The translations under genes and the position numbers were made by a program. DNA of 64,000 nucleotides, taken from Chloroflexota bacterium (GTDB lineage: Bacteria > Chloroflexota > UBA11872). The notes beneath the pieces were generated by a model, which did not search any database, had not been told where the DNA came from, and saw nothing but the letters and a program-made list of their open reading frames with translations. Shown piece after piece: positions 27,647 to 36,322 of this stretch. Positions within the stretch are counted from its first letter, which is position 1. The number at the start of each line of letters is the position of its first letter. The stretch lies in assembly GCA_028873795.1 (NCBI GenBank), contig JAPPNP010000026.1:10304-74303 (forward strand), read 5' to 3'.

Positions 27647-28336
27647 ATGGCAAGACGTAGGCGCCGCCGCGCATCGGATTCACGGGCTGCCGAACTCGCG
27701 CGTGGCGGCAGGCCAGCCGAATCCTCCGAATCCGACGACGCACCCGCCAAGGCCGACGAGAAGCCCAAGCGGCAGCGCCGAGGGCAGCAGTCGGCGTCGC
27801 AGCCGCGACCCGGTCTGGGCCGCGGCTTCTGGCTCTACTTCGCCTTCATGATGGCTGTGCTCATTCCGCTCAACCTGTTTTGCCTCAGCAATCTGAACCA
27901 GGGCCCGGGCGACGTGCAGGAGCTGCAGGAATCCCCGCTCCTCGGTGACGGGGGGGCGCGCGAGCCGTACGCCACCGATCCGCCGACCTCCGGTCCGCGG
28001 GCGCTCCAGCCCGCGGCCTTCGGCTTCCACGCCTCGACCATTCCCGACGACGTCCAAGTCGCCAACCTGTGCGCGGGCCACGTGATCGTCCACTTCAACC
28101 TGTCGGGTGGCGCCGCGCTGGAGGCGGAAATGAATCGCGTGGCGCGAGAGCTCGAAGGCTATGACGTGGTGGTGCACCCCGACGCCGGCTTGGGCGACTC
28201 CGAAGTGGTGCTCACGGCCCTTCTGGTCATGCAGCGGTTGGACGCCTACGACAAGGCCGAGGTCTACAACTTCGTGCGTGGATACTCCGGCAGCCGTCCC
28301 ACGCCGGACCTCTGTCCGGGCGCCGGCGGCGGCTAG
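27647..28336 (+). CDS. DUF3105 membrane-anchored protein
   Basis: 229 residues. A highly basic N-terminus ([11 protein letters not shown]), then a low-complexity Lys/Gln/Ser segment to ~62, one membrane helix (FWLYFAFMMAVLIPLNLFCL, ~66-86) and an extracytoplasmic DUF3105 domain with its hallmark YATDPPTSGPRALQPAAFGFH, then IPDDVQVANLCAGHVIVHFN. The function of DUF3105 is not known to me. The gene is divergent from the sugar dehydrogenase and ends with its TAG overlapping the stop of the convergent glycosidase. Confidence 0.8.
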   Translation: MARRRRRRASDSRAAELARGGRPAESSESDDAPAKADEKPKRQRRGQQSASQPRPGLGRGFWLYFAFMMAVLIPLNLFCLSNLNQGPGDVQELQESPLLGDGGAREPYATDPPTSGPRALQPAAFGFHASTIPDDVQVANLCAGHVIVHFNLSGGAALEAEMNRVARELEGYDVVVHPDAGLGDSEVVLTALLVMQRLDAYDKAEVYNFVRGYSGSRPTPDLCPGAGGG

Positions 28337-31300
28337 GGCGACAGCTCCAGCTTCACCGGCCCGAGCAGGCCGGACACCAGCCGCTCGGACTCGATGTTGT
28401 CCTCGTGCCAGTAGCGGTGCCAGGGATCGCCCATGCGCCGTTCGTCGCGGCGCCAGCGCATCTCGTTCGCGGCCAGATTGCTGACGCGCACCCGCACCGT
28501 GTTCGATCCGGCATTCACCGCGCCGGTGAGGTCGAAGCGGTAGGGCGGCCACAAGCGCGAGCCGAGCGATCGATTGTTCACGATCACCTCGGCGTGGTGG
28601 CGCACGTCCCCCAGATCGAGCGCCACCGTGCCGCTCGCCTCGGCCTTCGTCAGCTCGACGCTCTGCTCATAGACCGCCGAGCCGGAGTACCACCGATAGC
28701 CCAGGTCGCCCCACGACGCGAGGGAGATCGTGGTGGGGCGCATGAACAGCGCCAGCGGGGCGAGCACCCCGTTGGAGAAGTCCGTGGCGTGAACCTCCAC
28801 GCTGAGCACGCCGCCGGTGGTGATGTTGTAGACGCCGTTGATGTCGGGCGTGCGTTCCCGCACGTCCACGTAGACCTTGTGCACGCCCTTGATATAGGGA
28901 ATGCCGATGCCCACGCAGCCCACCGGCAGCCGCTGGCGATACATCAGCGTGCGCGGAAACTGCACCGGCTCGCCCAGCAGCACAATGTGTCCCCACGGCT
29001 GCACGGGCGGCCCCCCGCGTTCCCAGGTCACGGTGGGCACGTCGCGGGTGAATTCGGTGCCGGTCCACATTTCCGAGCGTGGCGCCTGCACGTCCCACGA
29101 CGCGTCCGACACCACCACGAGCGACTCACCGGATCGCAGATCGATCTGGGCCTCGAACAGCAACGAAAGCGGCGTGGCGGAATTGCTCTCGACATCCGCG
29201 ACGATCGTGTTCTGGCCCAGCCGCAGGTAGGGCATGATGTTGTAGGTCACCGGGTTGGCCCAGTCGTCGGACTCGCCAAGCGCCGTGCCGTTCATGTACA
29301 CGGTGGCGCGCTCCACGCCCACGAACGTAGCCCAGGCCTTGATCGGCGGGTCGGTGATCGTGAGCGACTTGGTGAAGCGCAGCCGGTCGTGCGCCTCGCT
29401 GTCGGGTCGCACGACCCAGCCCTCCGGCTGTCGCACGCCCGTGATCCACGACGCGCGCCAATTGCCCACGGCATTCGCGTCGGCTGACGTGAGCCACAGC
29501 TCGCGCCACGTCGAGTCGTCGTAGGCCGGGTCCCGCAGTCGCTCGAGACGACCCGCGCCAAGCGCGAAGTCTTGGAACCGCATCACGGGAAGCTCGGTGC
29601 GACGCACGGTGCCCTGGCCGGTTGGCACCCCAGTCTCCAGCGCAAACTGCCACTCGGTGCTCAGCTCCATGGGCTTCACGCGCGGCGCCCGCCGGCTGGA
29701 CGAGCCGCGGGCGGGCTTGGTGGCGGCGTCGAAGACCACGGCGCGCGCCGTGTGTCCCGGAAGGACGAACTCCGAAGTACGCCGCGTGCGCGCGCCGGTG
29801 GTGGAGATCGACTGCCGCGCACCGGTCTCGGGGTCCCAGAGTTCGGCGGCGCCCCTGGCGCGACTCCTGACGGCGACCTTCTGCTCCTCGGGCGATTCGT
29901 TGACGACCAGCACCACCTCGCCGCCCTCGAGCCGGCGCGCCGCGAGCGCGACGCCGTCCTTGTCCGAGGCCAGGCTGGTGGCGGTCGTGAGCCGCGCCGC
30001 CACCCGATCCAGCCAGTCCGCCGCGTCTTCCTTGAGCGTGAAGATGCGGCCCTTGCCCATGCGGCTGCCGCGCTTGGTCGACGCCCCGGCCGGGGTCAGC
30101 GGTTTCACCAGGCGCAGGAGCTCCTCGTCGTCGGCGCCGGACTCGGCGCTGACGGTCGGCAGCTCGCCACTCCAGATCAGGCGTCCGCCAGCCTTGACGA
30201 ACTCCGTCAACCGCGCCGCGACGGCGCGCTCCATCACCGGCATGGGCGGGATGATCAGGGCGTTGACGGCCACGCGGCCCTCGCGCAGCGACGCGCCGTC
30301 AAACTCACTGCCGAGGACGAACGCGCTATCGACGATGTGCACGTCGACGCGGCGCGTGAAGAGCCCGTCCACCAGCGACTCGTAGGCCTCGCCGATTTCC
30401 CGCGCGCGAGCATTGGGCCGGCCGTCGGCCGTATTGGCCCACACGCTGATCAAGGGCGCGAGCACCCCGACGGTGGTGGTCGCCTGGCTTCGGCGGGTCA
30501 ACGCGGTGAGGCGCGCAGCATACGAGGTGACCTCGCCGAACTGCCGCCAATAGGGGTTCTGCGTGAAAAAGGTGTTGGGCCAATCGTCGGCCGCCACGGC
30601 GCGGTCCATGCTGTAGTGAAAGCTCTGCATGACCGGGAGGTCGGCGCCGATCACCGCCAGGCGGCTCAGTCCGCGCCGCACGTCGTCCAGGGTCACGCTC
30701 CACCCCGCGCCGCCAAACGCGCGCACGGCAGTCCGCCGGCGCTCCGTCAGCGCGGCCACGGATACCGCGGGCTTGATTTCCGCCGGTTGGACCGTGCGGG
30801 GCCGGGCGTTCCGAAAGCCGTGCATGTCGCTGCCGGGCAGCGGCACGGCGCGCATGGTGCGGAAGTAGTCGCCTTGGCGAGCGGGATGCGCCGCGATGTG
30901 CTCTTCCGTGTGCCCCATCCAGGCGTAGCCGCGTTCCTCGCACCAGCCCGCGATCTGTTCAAACCATGACTCGGCATAGAGCGCGGCGATCACCTCGTAG
31001 AAGTCGCAGCGGACCTTGGCGGTTGTCGCGCCTCCCCGCACGATCAGATGCGGCAACTGCGGCAGCAGGTCGTAGCCCTTGCGCGCGGCGAACTGCTCGG
31101 CCAGACCCTCGGTCCAGGGAATGGGTTGACTCGCGAGGTGGGGGGTATCGAAGGCGAAGCCCGCGAGCGCGTCGCCCAGACGCTCGGCGTAGGGCGCGTA
31201 GGCCGCTTCGATGAAGCGCGCCACGGTTGCGGGACGCAGGTAGTCGATGCGGTTGCCGATCTCGCGCACCGCAAAGCTGAAGATCTGCCAGGCGCCCTCC

Positions 31301-31839
31301 GGGCATTCCCACGTTGGGGCGTCCGGAATCTCCGTCAGGCTCTCGGGGTCCAGCCCCTGCCGGGCGTCCACCCGGCCCGCCACCCGCGCCAGCGGTTCGC
31401 CGTTGGGACTGCGGCCTTCCACCGAAATCTCGGCCGGGCCTTCGACCGCGAGCACGCTGCGGACCAGCGCCTTGCCCTGGTGCTCGGGGCCTGTCGCGAG
31501 CACCTGCGACGCCGTTTGCCCGTCGGCTTCGCCGGGATCGCCGGCCGCCCCGCTCGGCGATCGGTAGTCGTCGCCGATCCACACGGACAATCCGGCCTTG
31601 CCGGCGGCCGCCACCGCGTATTCGATGGCGTCCCACCAGCGATCCCCGAGGAAGGGCGTGCGCAGCCCCCGGCTGGCGCGAATCACCACGCCGCCCATGC
31701 CCTTGTCGGCCAACTGGCGGATTTGGCGGCCGATCTGCGCCTCGTGGAGCTCGCCGTTCCACAGCCACAACGCCAACGGCCGATCGTCGGGGGCGGGCGC
31801 TTCGAAGCTCTCGCGCAGTTGGGCGAAGGCGTCACTCAT
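28333..31839 (-). CDS. GH106-like glycosidase (alpha-L-rhamnosidase type)
   Basis: 1168 residues from the ATG at 31839 (GGAG 8 bases upstream). The N-terminus has the GH106 pattern: LRESFEAPAPDDRPLALWLWNGELHEAQIGRQIRQLADKGMGGVVIRASRGL. A TIM-barrel region (to ~620) includes YAWMGHTEEHIAAHP and a glycosidase-like DMHGFRNARPRT. The C-terminal ~400 residues resemble galactose-binding jelly-rolls (RFDLTGAVNAGSNTVRVRVSNLAANEMRW). No signal peptide is visible, so it may act in the cytoplasm on imported oligosaccharides. Exact sugar specificity is not known. It converges with the DUF3105 gene with a 4-base overlap. Confidence 0.75.
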   Translation of the reverse strand: MSDAFAQLRESFEAPAPDDRPLALWLWNGELHEAQIGRQIRQLADKGMGGVVIRASRGLRTPFLGDRWWDAIEYAVAAAGKAGLSVWIGDDYRSPSGAAGDPGEADGQTASQVLATGPEHQGKALVRSVLAVEGPAEISVEGRSPNGEPLARVAGRVDARQGLDPESLTEIPDAPTWECPEGAWQIFSFAVREIGNRIDYLRPATVARFIEAAYAPYAERLGDALAGFAFDTPHLASQPIPWTEGLAEQFAARKGYDLLPQLPHLIVRGGATTAKVRCDFYEVIAALYAESWFEQIAGWCEERGYAWMGHTEEHIAAHPARQGDYFRTMRAVPLPGSDMHGFRNARPRTVQPAEIKPAVSVAALTERRRTAVRAFGGAGWSVTLDDVRRGLSRLAVIGADLPVMQSFHYSMDRAVAADDWPNTFFTQNPYWRQFGEVTSYAARLTALTRRSQATTTVGVLAPLISVWANTADGRPNARAREIGEAYESLVDGLFTRRVDVHIVDSAFVLGSEFDGASLREGRVAVNALIIPPMPVMERAVAARLTEFVKAGGRLIWSGELPTVSAESGADDEELLRLVKPLTPAGASTKRGSRMGKGRIFTLKEDAADWLDRVAARLTTATSLASDKDGVALAARRLEGGEVVLVVNESPEEQKVAVRSRARGAAELWDPETGARQSISTTGARTRRTSEFVLPGHTARAVVFDAATKPARGSSSRRAPRVKPMELSTEWQFALETGVPTGQGTVRRTELPVMRFQDFALGAGRLERLRDPAYDDSTWRELWLTSADANAVGNWRASWITGVRQPEGWVVRPDSEAHDRLRFTKSLTITDPPIKAWATFVGVERATVYMNGTALGESDDWANPVTYNIMPYLRLGQNTIVADVESNSATPLSLLFEAQIDLRSGESLVVVSDASWDVQAPRSEMWTGTEFTRDVPTVTWERGGPPVQPWGHIVLLGEPVQFPRTLMYRQRLPVGCVGIGIPYIKGVHKVYVDVRERTPDINGVYNITTGGVLSVEVHATDFSNGVLAPLALFMRPTTISLASWGDLGYRWYSGSAVYEQSVELTKAEASGTVALDLGDVRHHAEVIVNNRSLGSRLWPPYRFDLTGAVNAGSNTVRVRVSNLAANEMRWRRDERRMGDPWHRYWHEDNIESERLVSGLLGPVKLELSP

Positions 31840-32015
31840 GCGCGGCGCTCCACGCCCACACGATGGGTGCGTCGTGAGCACCTGGAATGGGTGGCGCCGG
31901 AGTGGCGGGCGAAGGCCCGGGGAAAAGCGCAGTCAGTCAACGGGCGCGGATTATAGAAAGGCGGCGCGGCGCGCGCCAGAGCGCGGCGTTGAGTCGGCAA
32001 TCTGCTGGCGTCCGT

Positions 32016-32267
32016 CTATGGATGACGATCGCGCGTGGCCCCGTGATCGGTCGTGGGTTCGCCGTTTCCGGCCGGCGGCGCCGCAGCATTCGCCGGGGGA
32101 AGATGGTCGGTTCGAGTTTGATGCAGCAACTCCTGCCGCACGATCGGGACGTCGCGAGGAGCGTTGATGCCGATCTTGACGCGCTCGCCCAGGATTTCCA
32201 GGACGGTCACTTCGATCGCGTTGTCCAAGACGATGGTCTCGTTGGCTTTGCGGGATAGAACGAGCAT
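32016..32267 (-). CDS. csrA: carbon storage regulator CsrA
   Basis: 83 residues, ATG with AGGTGG upstream. The N-terminal core is canonical: MLVLSRKANETIVLDNAIEVTVLEILGERVKIGINAPRDVPIVRQEL, including the RNA-binding LVLSRK strand and the VPIVR/EL strand. The last ~30 residues (HLPPANAAAPPAGNGEPTTD) are a Pro/Ala-rich extension beyond the usual ~61-residue protein. CsrA dimers bind GGA motifs in mRNA leaders to repress or stabilise. No flagellar gene or FliW is nearby. Confidence 0.93.
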   Translation of the reverse strand: MLVLSRKANETIVLDNAIEVTVLEILGERVKIGINAPRDVPIVRQELLHQTRTDHLPPANAAAPPAGNGEPTTDHGATRDRHP

Positions 32268-32393
32268 TGACCACCTTGCCTACGTGGACCGGCGCTGGGC
32301 GAGCCTTGGGCCGCGCCGGGATCAATCCGTTTCCCTGCCACACTGGGCGGCAGGCGTCGTGTGGGAGCATCGCACGCATCGTGCGGCTTGTTC

Positions 32394-32402
32394 ATTTTAT
32401 CA
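32394..32402 (-). promoter_or_regulatory. candidate extended -10 promoter of csrA
   Basis: On the minus strand the sequence reads TGATAAAAT, an extended -10 type element in an otherwise very GC-rich spacer, about 127 bases upstream of the csrA start. There is no clear -35. The transcript would have a leader of roughly 120 bases. Confidence 0.4.
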
Positions 32403-32507
32403 CAAAGAGGCCCCATCAGCGGTTTCGACGTGGGACGCCGCCGACCTCGACCGCGTGGTATCCCACGGCGTGGGTGCGGGTCGATGCCAGTTTTCGACCC
32501 TGGGGCT

Positions 32508-32777
32508 TCAAGACGGTGCGCTCCCGGCGTCGAGATGCTCGAAGATTCGATTGCGCAGGCCCTCGTCACCCAGCCGGCGCCCAATGGCCACTAAATCCTC
32601 GCTCAGAAAGTCACTCCGGAGGAGAAAGTCGGAGTCTTCGCGTTGAACAACGGCCAAATGGACGACATCGGTCAGACCGCGCCTGAAGATCACCGTTGGG
32701 TATTCGAACCGAAAGAGTGACCACCCGTCCGCACCGAAGGCGGCAATCACGTCCCCAACGTTGATCGAGCCGCTCAT
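32508..32777 (-). CDS. small unknown protein, second gene of a coupled pair
   Basis: 89 residues, ATG overlapping the stop of the upstream gene (TGATG). The protein is acidic and predicted alpha/beta: INVGDVIAAFGADGWSLFRFEYPTVIFRRGLTDVVHLAVVQRED, then FLSEDLVAIGRRLGDEGLRNRIFEHL. I do not recognise it. The tight coupling suggests it works with the HicB-like protein upstream, perhaps as the other half of a toxin-antitoxin-like unit, but no HicA, RelE or PIN signature is seen. Confidence 0.6.
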   Translation of the reverse strand: MSGSINVGDVIAAFGADGWSLFRFEYPTVIFRRGLTDVVHLAVVQREDSDFLLRSDFLSEDLVAIGRRLGDEGLRNRIFEHLDAGSAPS

Positions 32778-33133
32778 CAAGCGGCAATCGCCTCCGATGG
32801 CTCGTGTTCGCCGGACGCCTCATGTTGCGCGTTGTGCGCACCCGTCCACGAGAGCGTCTCAAGATCGAAGTACGGCTTGCCGGTCCTCACGAAATCCTCA
32901 ACGGAGTGCCAGGTGACGCCAGCACGATCGAGTTGGGTCTCAAGCTGGCCAAGCTCCCGCGTGTCCTCGACAAACGTCCGGAAGAGCGTAAAGAAGTTGC
33001 GGCGGGCGTCCTCACGCGACTGCCCATAGGCCGTGAGACCCAGTGGACGAAACCGTGCAGCGTGCAGCCCGTCGTTGGGGAACTGCCGGTACTCAACGGT
33101 TGTCACAACCACGACTTTCGGACTCCCAGTCAT
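32777..33133 (-). CDS. HicB-like small protein
   Basis: 118 residues from the ATG at 33133 (GGGAG upstream); the frame runs further upstream without conserved sequence. The N-terminal ~60 residues resemble a HicB-type fold: VVVVTTVEYRQFPNDGLHAARFRPLGLTAYGQSREDARRNFFTLFRTFVED, i.e. a strand-strand-GxT/S-EDA-helix layout. The rest is TWHSVEDFVRTGKPYFDLETLSW. HicB proteins are antitoxins, but the partner here (32508-32777) is not a HicA. Assignment is tentative. Confidence 0.5.
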   Translation of the reverse strand: MTGSPKVVVVTTVEYRQFPNDGLHAARFRPLGLTAYGQSREDARRNFFTLFRTFVEDTRELGQLETQLDRAGVTWHSVEDFVRTGKPYFDLETLSWTGAHNAQHEASGEHEPSEAIAA

Positions 33134-33358
33134 CCCATCTCCCAAGCATGACGACCGACAAATGATCATGGCACATACCCTTTTGTCGGTCAGGAGCGCC
33201 CGGGGCGGCGGGTCGCTTTGGCTAGGGCCGAGCGTGTTCGCGCGTCGACACCGTGATCCGGCCTCCGCACGCTTGGTGGATGTGCGGGCCGCAGGCGTGG
33301 TTTACAAAGGCAGCCGAGTGTCGAGGATGGGGATACCCATTCGCGGAGCGAGGCATGA

Positions 33359-34141
33359 ATGAATAGCGGGCCGAGCGCCCGCCCCGGCGACTACACTGCC
33401 TGGCTGCTCGATCCGGTCGAACCGACGGCGGTGTACGCCGCGCTGGACGCGGGCTGCGGCGATGGGAGGCGCACGGCGGCGCTACGCCTGATACTGCCGC
33501 CGCACGCGCTGGTCGCCGCCGTCGACCTCGACCGCGCCGCCGCCCACGGCGTCGGCTCCATCGCCGGCGTGGACGCCGTGCAGGGGGACATTGCGCGCCT
33601 GCCCTATCCCGATGGCGCCTTCGACGTGGTGCTCGCGGGCCACGTGCTGTACTACCCGAGCGACCTCGCGTCATGGCTGCGCGAGATCCGTCGCGTGATG
33701 TCGCCGGGCGGCTTGCTGCTGGCGGCCACGAACAGCGCCCAGTCCGGTCGCCGCCTCTTGGACTTGCACGTCGAAGCGTGCCGGCGGGCCGGCCATGAGG
33801 CGATGGCCCGGCGCGCGCTCGCCGCCTCCGCCCGCGACCGCTTCACGCTTGAAAACGGCGCCGACCAGTTGCGCCGGGTGTTTGGCGACGTCAGCGTGCG
33901 CCGGCGGGACGATCCGTTGGTGTTCCAATCCGTGGCGCAGGCGCTCGATGTCTACCGCGGTGGTCTCTTCGCGCGCGGCGCGCCGGACGGCGCGCGGGAA
34001 GGCGATCTCCAGCGCCTGGCGGCCGCACTCGCGCCGCACATGCGCGACGCCCTCGCGGCGGCGGCGGATGCGCAGGGGCGAATCACCATCCCCCGTCACA
34101 GCGGCTGCTTCGCCGCGCGCGCCGAGCGGCCGACGGGGTAA
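33359..34141 (+). CDS. class I SAM-dependent methyltransferase
   Basis: 260 residues. Methyltransferase_11-type motifs: ALDAGCGDGRRTAALR (motif I), VAAVDLDRAA, VQGDIARLPYPDGAFDVVLAGHVLYY (motif II/III) and REIRRVMSPGGLLLAATN. The substrate is unknown. A second ATG three codons upstream in another frame is followed at once by a stop, so this start is preferred. It precedes the beta-propeller/holB operon by about 140 bases on the same strand. Confidence 0.82.
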   Translation: MNSGPSARPGDYTAWLLDPVEPTAVYAALDAGCGDGRRTAALRLILPPHALVAAVDLDRAAAHGVGSIAGVDAVQGDIARLPYPDGAFDVVLAGHVLYYPSDLASWLREIRRVMSPGGLLLAATNSAQSGRRLLDLHVEACRRAGHEAMARRALAASARDRFTLENGADQLRRVFGDVSVRRRDDPLVFQSVAQALDVYRGGLFARGAPDGAREGDLQRLAAALAPHMRDALAAAADAQGRITIPRHSGCFAARAERPTG

Positions 34142-34279
34142 CCGCCGGGCGGCTTACAATTCCGCGCATCCCCGGCTGGCTTGCCGGATCCTCGCGGACG
34201 CTGCGCGTCAAGCATGTGGGCGGCGGCCGCGAGGGTGGCGACGCTCGGTCAGGCAGGCCGCCGGATCCGGAGCTCGCGC

Positions 34280-36322
34280 ATGCCCACCGGTCGCGCCGTC
34301 ACCATCGCCGCCGTTCTGGCGTCCATCGCGCTCCTGCCGGTCATCATCATCCTGGCGCTTGGCCTGTACGGCTCGGCGGTCACCGGTGACTTCCCGCTCG
34401 TCGACGCGAGCGGCCCGATGCTGCGCGTCGAACCGGAGAGCGGGCCGCCGGGCAGCGAGCTGACCATCCGCGGCAGCCGCTGGGAGGAGGGCACCCTGCT
34501 GCGGTTGGAAATGGTGGTGCAGGTCGCGCGGCCCCAGCTCACGTTTGGAGGGGACGTCGAGACCGTCGAGCAGCCGCTGCCGGGCGTCTATGTGGGCGAG
34601 GTGGTGATCTCCCGCGCGGGAACCTTCTCCGTCGAAACCCAGCTTCCGACCACCGTGCCCCTGCTGCCGGGCACCCAGATCGAATTCCTCGGCTCCGCGG
34701 CCTATCGCGGCGGCGAACCGGCGGGCGAAGGCCGCACCACCTTCCTGGTTGAGCCCGCGCCGGGACAGCTCGAGGTCGAGGTGCTGGCGGACGCGTCGGG
34801 CGATCCGCTGCCGGACACGCTGGTCGAAATTCGCGGCCTTCAGGGGCAGCTGGTGGCCGTCGGGCACACCGCCACGGACGGCATCGCGCGCTTCGAGGGA
34901 TTGGCTCCCGACGTGGCCTATCACGTGACGGCGCGCGCCGCCGGCCACGAAACGCTGCGGGCGCCATCGGTTCAGGCCGGCCTGGAAACCCCAAGGGTGG
35001 TGACGTTTGTGCTCCCGACGGCCCCGCACGGCTCGATTTTTGTCGGTGGCGTCCCTGGCCGCGGCGATTCGGAGTCCCCAACGCTGGCCGTGATCGATCT
35101 GCCGTCGCTGGCACCCCTGTCGGACTCGCGCATCGAAGCCGCCGGCGCGGCGTGGGCGCTGGCGGCCGATCCCGCGCGCGGGCTCCTCTACGTGGCCGAC
35201 GAGCTGGCCACCGAGATCCGCGTGTTCGACGTGAACACAGGCCGGATCGCCGCGGCGATTCCGTTGGCGTTCAGTCTCCGGGTCGAGGTGCGCGACGAGG
35301 ATGACAAGCCTCCCCCAAGCGCCGTGGTCCATTTGCTCTGGAGCATTCGCGGTCGCGAAGTCCTGGTGCGGGCGCGCGAAACCGACGCGTCCGGCGTGGT
35401 GGTCTTCAACGATCTGATCGCGGGCAGTTCGTACGTGGTCAACGCCATGACGGCCAGCGCCGAAAGCCTCGGTCGTACGGCCGAGGCCGCGGGGCCCATC
35501 ACGGTCCATCAGTCGCCGAATCCCGTCACCATCGAGCCGCACCGGACGGCGCACGCCACCGTCACCCTGAAATCGGACTTCGCGCAGATGTTCTATGGCG
35601 GCGAGCCCCAACTCCTGGCGGGTAACGATCGGGCCCCGGCGACCAGCCTCGTGGTGGCCGACATGGCGGTCGATCCGGTGTCGGGGCTGCTGTATGTGAC
35701 CGGGTCGGATCTCGACCGCGGGCACCTGTTCGTCATCGATCCCGACGAGCGGCGCATCGTGCACGACTGGCACGTGCGAGCCGGGATCGGCGACATCGTG
35801 CCCCGCGGCGACGGCGAATCCGTGTACGTCGCCAATCGGGCGTTCTCGACGGTGTCCCTCGTCGACGTCGCCACGGGCGAGACGCGGCAGTCCGCCGGCG
35901 TGCCCTCGTGGCCGGAGGCGATCACCGTGGACCGGGCGGGCAACGTGTTCGTCGCCAGCCTGCGCGATGGCAGCGTCACGCGTCTCGAGGCCGACACCCT
36001 GGAAGTCTCGGCCGAGCGTGACCTGGAGGAAGGCGTGCACCGGCTGGCGCTGCTGCCCGACGGATCGGCCCTCCTCGTGGCCAACATTTGGACCGATACC
36101 ATCACGGCGCTCGACCCGACCGACCTCGGCATTGCGTTCCTGCTGCCGGTGACGGCCAATCCCCATGCCCTGGCCGTCGACCCCGGCCGCCGCAAACTGA
36201 TCGTGGGCACCAGCGACCGCGGCACGGTCAGCATCTACGAGACCGATACCTTCGACCTGGCGCAGCAGGTGACGCTGGACATCCGCATCCGGGACATTGC
36301 CACGGTGCCCGTGCCGGCATGA
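34280..36322 (+). CDS. membrane-anchored YncE-type beta-propeller protein with carboxypeptidase-regulatory-like domains
   Basis: 680 residues from the ATG at 34280 (GGAG, 7-base gap). One N-terminal helix (VTIAAVLASIALLPVIIILALGLYG), then an IPT/TIG-like segment (LRVEPESGPPGSELTIRGSRW). There are two carboxypeptidase-regulatory-like beta-sandwiches: VEVLADASGDPLPDTLVEIRG and, inserted within the propeller, VEVRDEDDKPPPSAVVHLLW. Propeller repeats include GLLYVADELATEIRVFDVNTG, GESVYVANRAFSTVSLVDVATG and ALLVANIWTDTITALDPTD. Probably an extracytoplasmic binding or scaffold protein. Its stop overlaps the holB start (ATGA). Confidence 0.75.
   Translation: MPTGRAVTIAAVLASIALLPVIIILALGLYGSAVTGDFPLVDASGPMLRVEPESGPPGSELTIRGSRWEEGTLLRLEMVVQVARPQLTFGGDVETVEQPLPGVYVGEVVISRAGTFSVETQLPTTVPLLPGTQIEFLGSAAYRGGEPAGEGRTTFLVEPAPGQLEVEVLADASGDPLPDTLVEIRGLQGQLVAVGHTATDGIARFEGLAPDVAYHVTARAAGHETLRAPSVQAGLETPRVVTFVLPTAPHGSIFVGGVPGRGDSESPTLAVIDLPSLAPLSDSRIEAAGAAWALAADPARGLLYVADELATEIRVFDVNTGRIAAAIPLAFSLRVEVRDEDDKPPPSAVVHLLWSIRGREVLVRARETDASGVVVFNDLIAGSSYVVNAMTASAESLGRTAEAAGPITVHQSPNPVTIEPHRTAHATVTLKSDFAQMFYGGEPQLLAGNDRAPATSLVVADMAVDPVSGLLYVTGSDLDRGHLFVIDPDERRIVHDWHVRAGIGDIVPRGDGESVYVANRAFSTVSLVDVATGETRQSAGVPSWPEAITVDRAGNVFVASLRDGSVTRLEADTLEVSAERDLEEGVHRLALLPDGSALLVANIWTDTITALDPTDLGIAFLLPVTANPHALAVDPGRRKLIVGTSDRGTVSIYETDTFDLAQQVTLDIRIRDIATVPVPA

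Noticed and set aside
32394-32507. A riboswitch in the csrA upstream region
   Set aside because: No conserved aptamer pattern was recognised; only a possible -10 element is visible.
36088-36318. Upstream extension of holB into the beta-propeller gene
   Set aside because: The frame is open, but the conserved delta' start (MNPWGLLGHERA) at 36319 overlaps the upstream stop as ATGA, typical of coupled genes.
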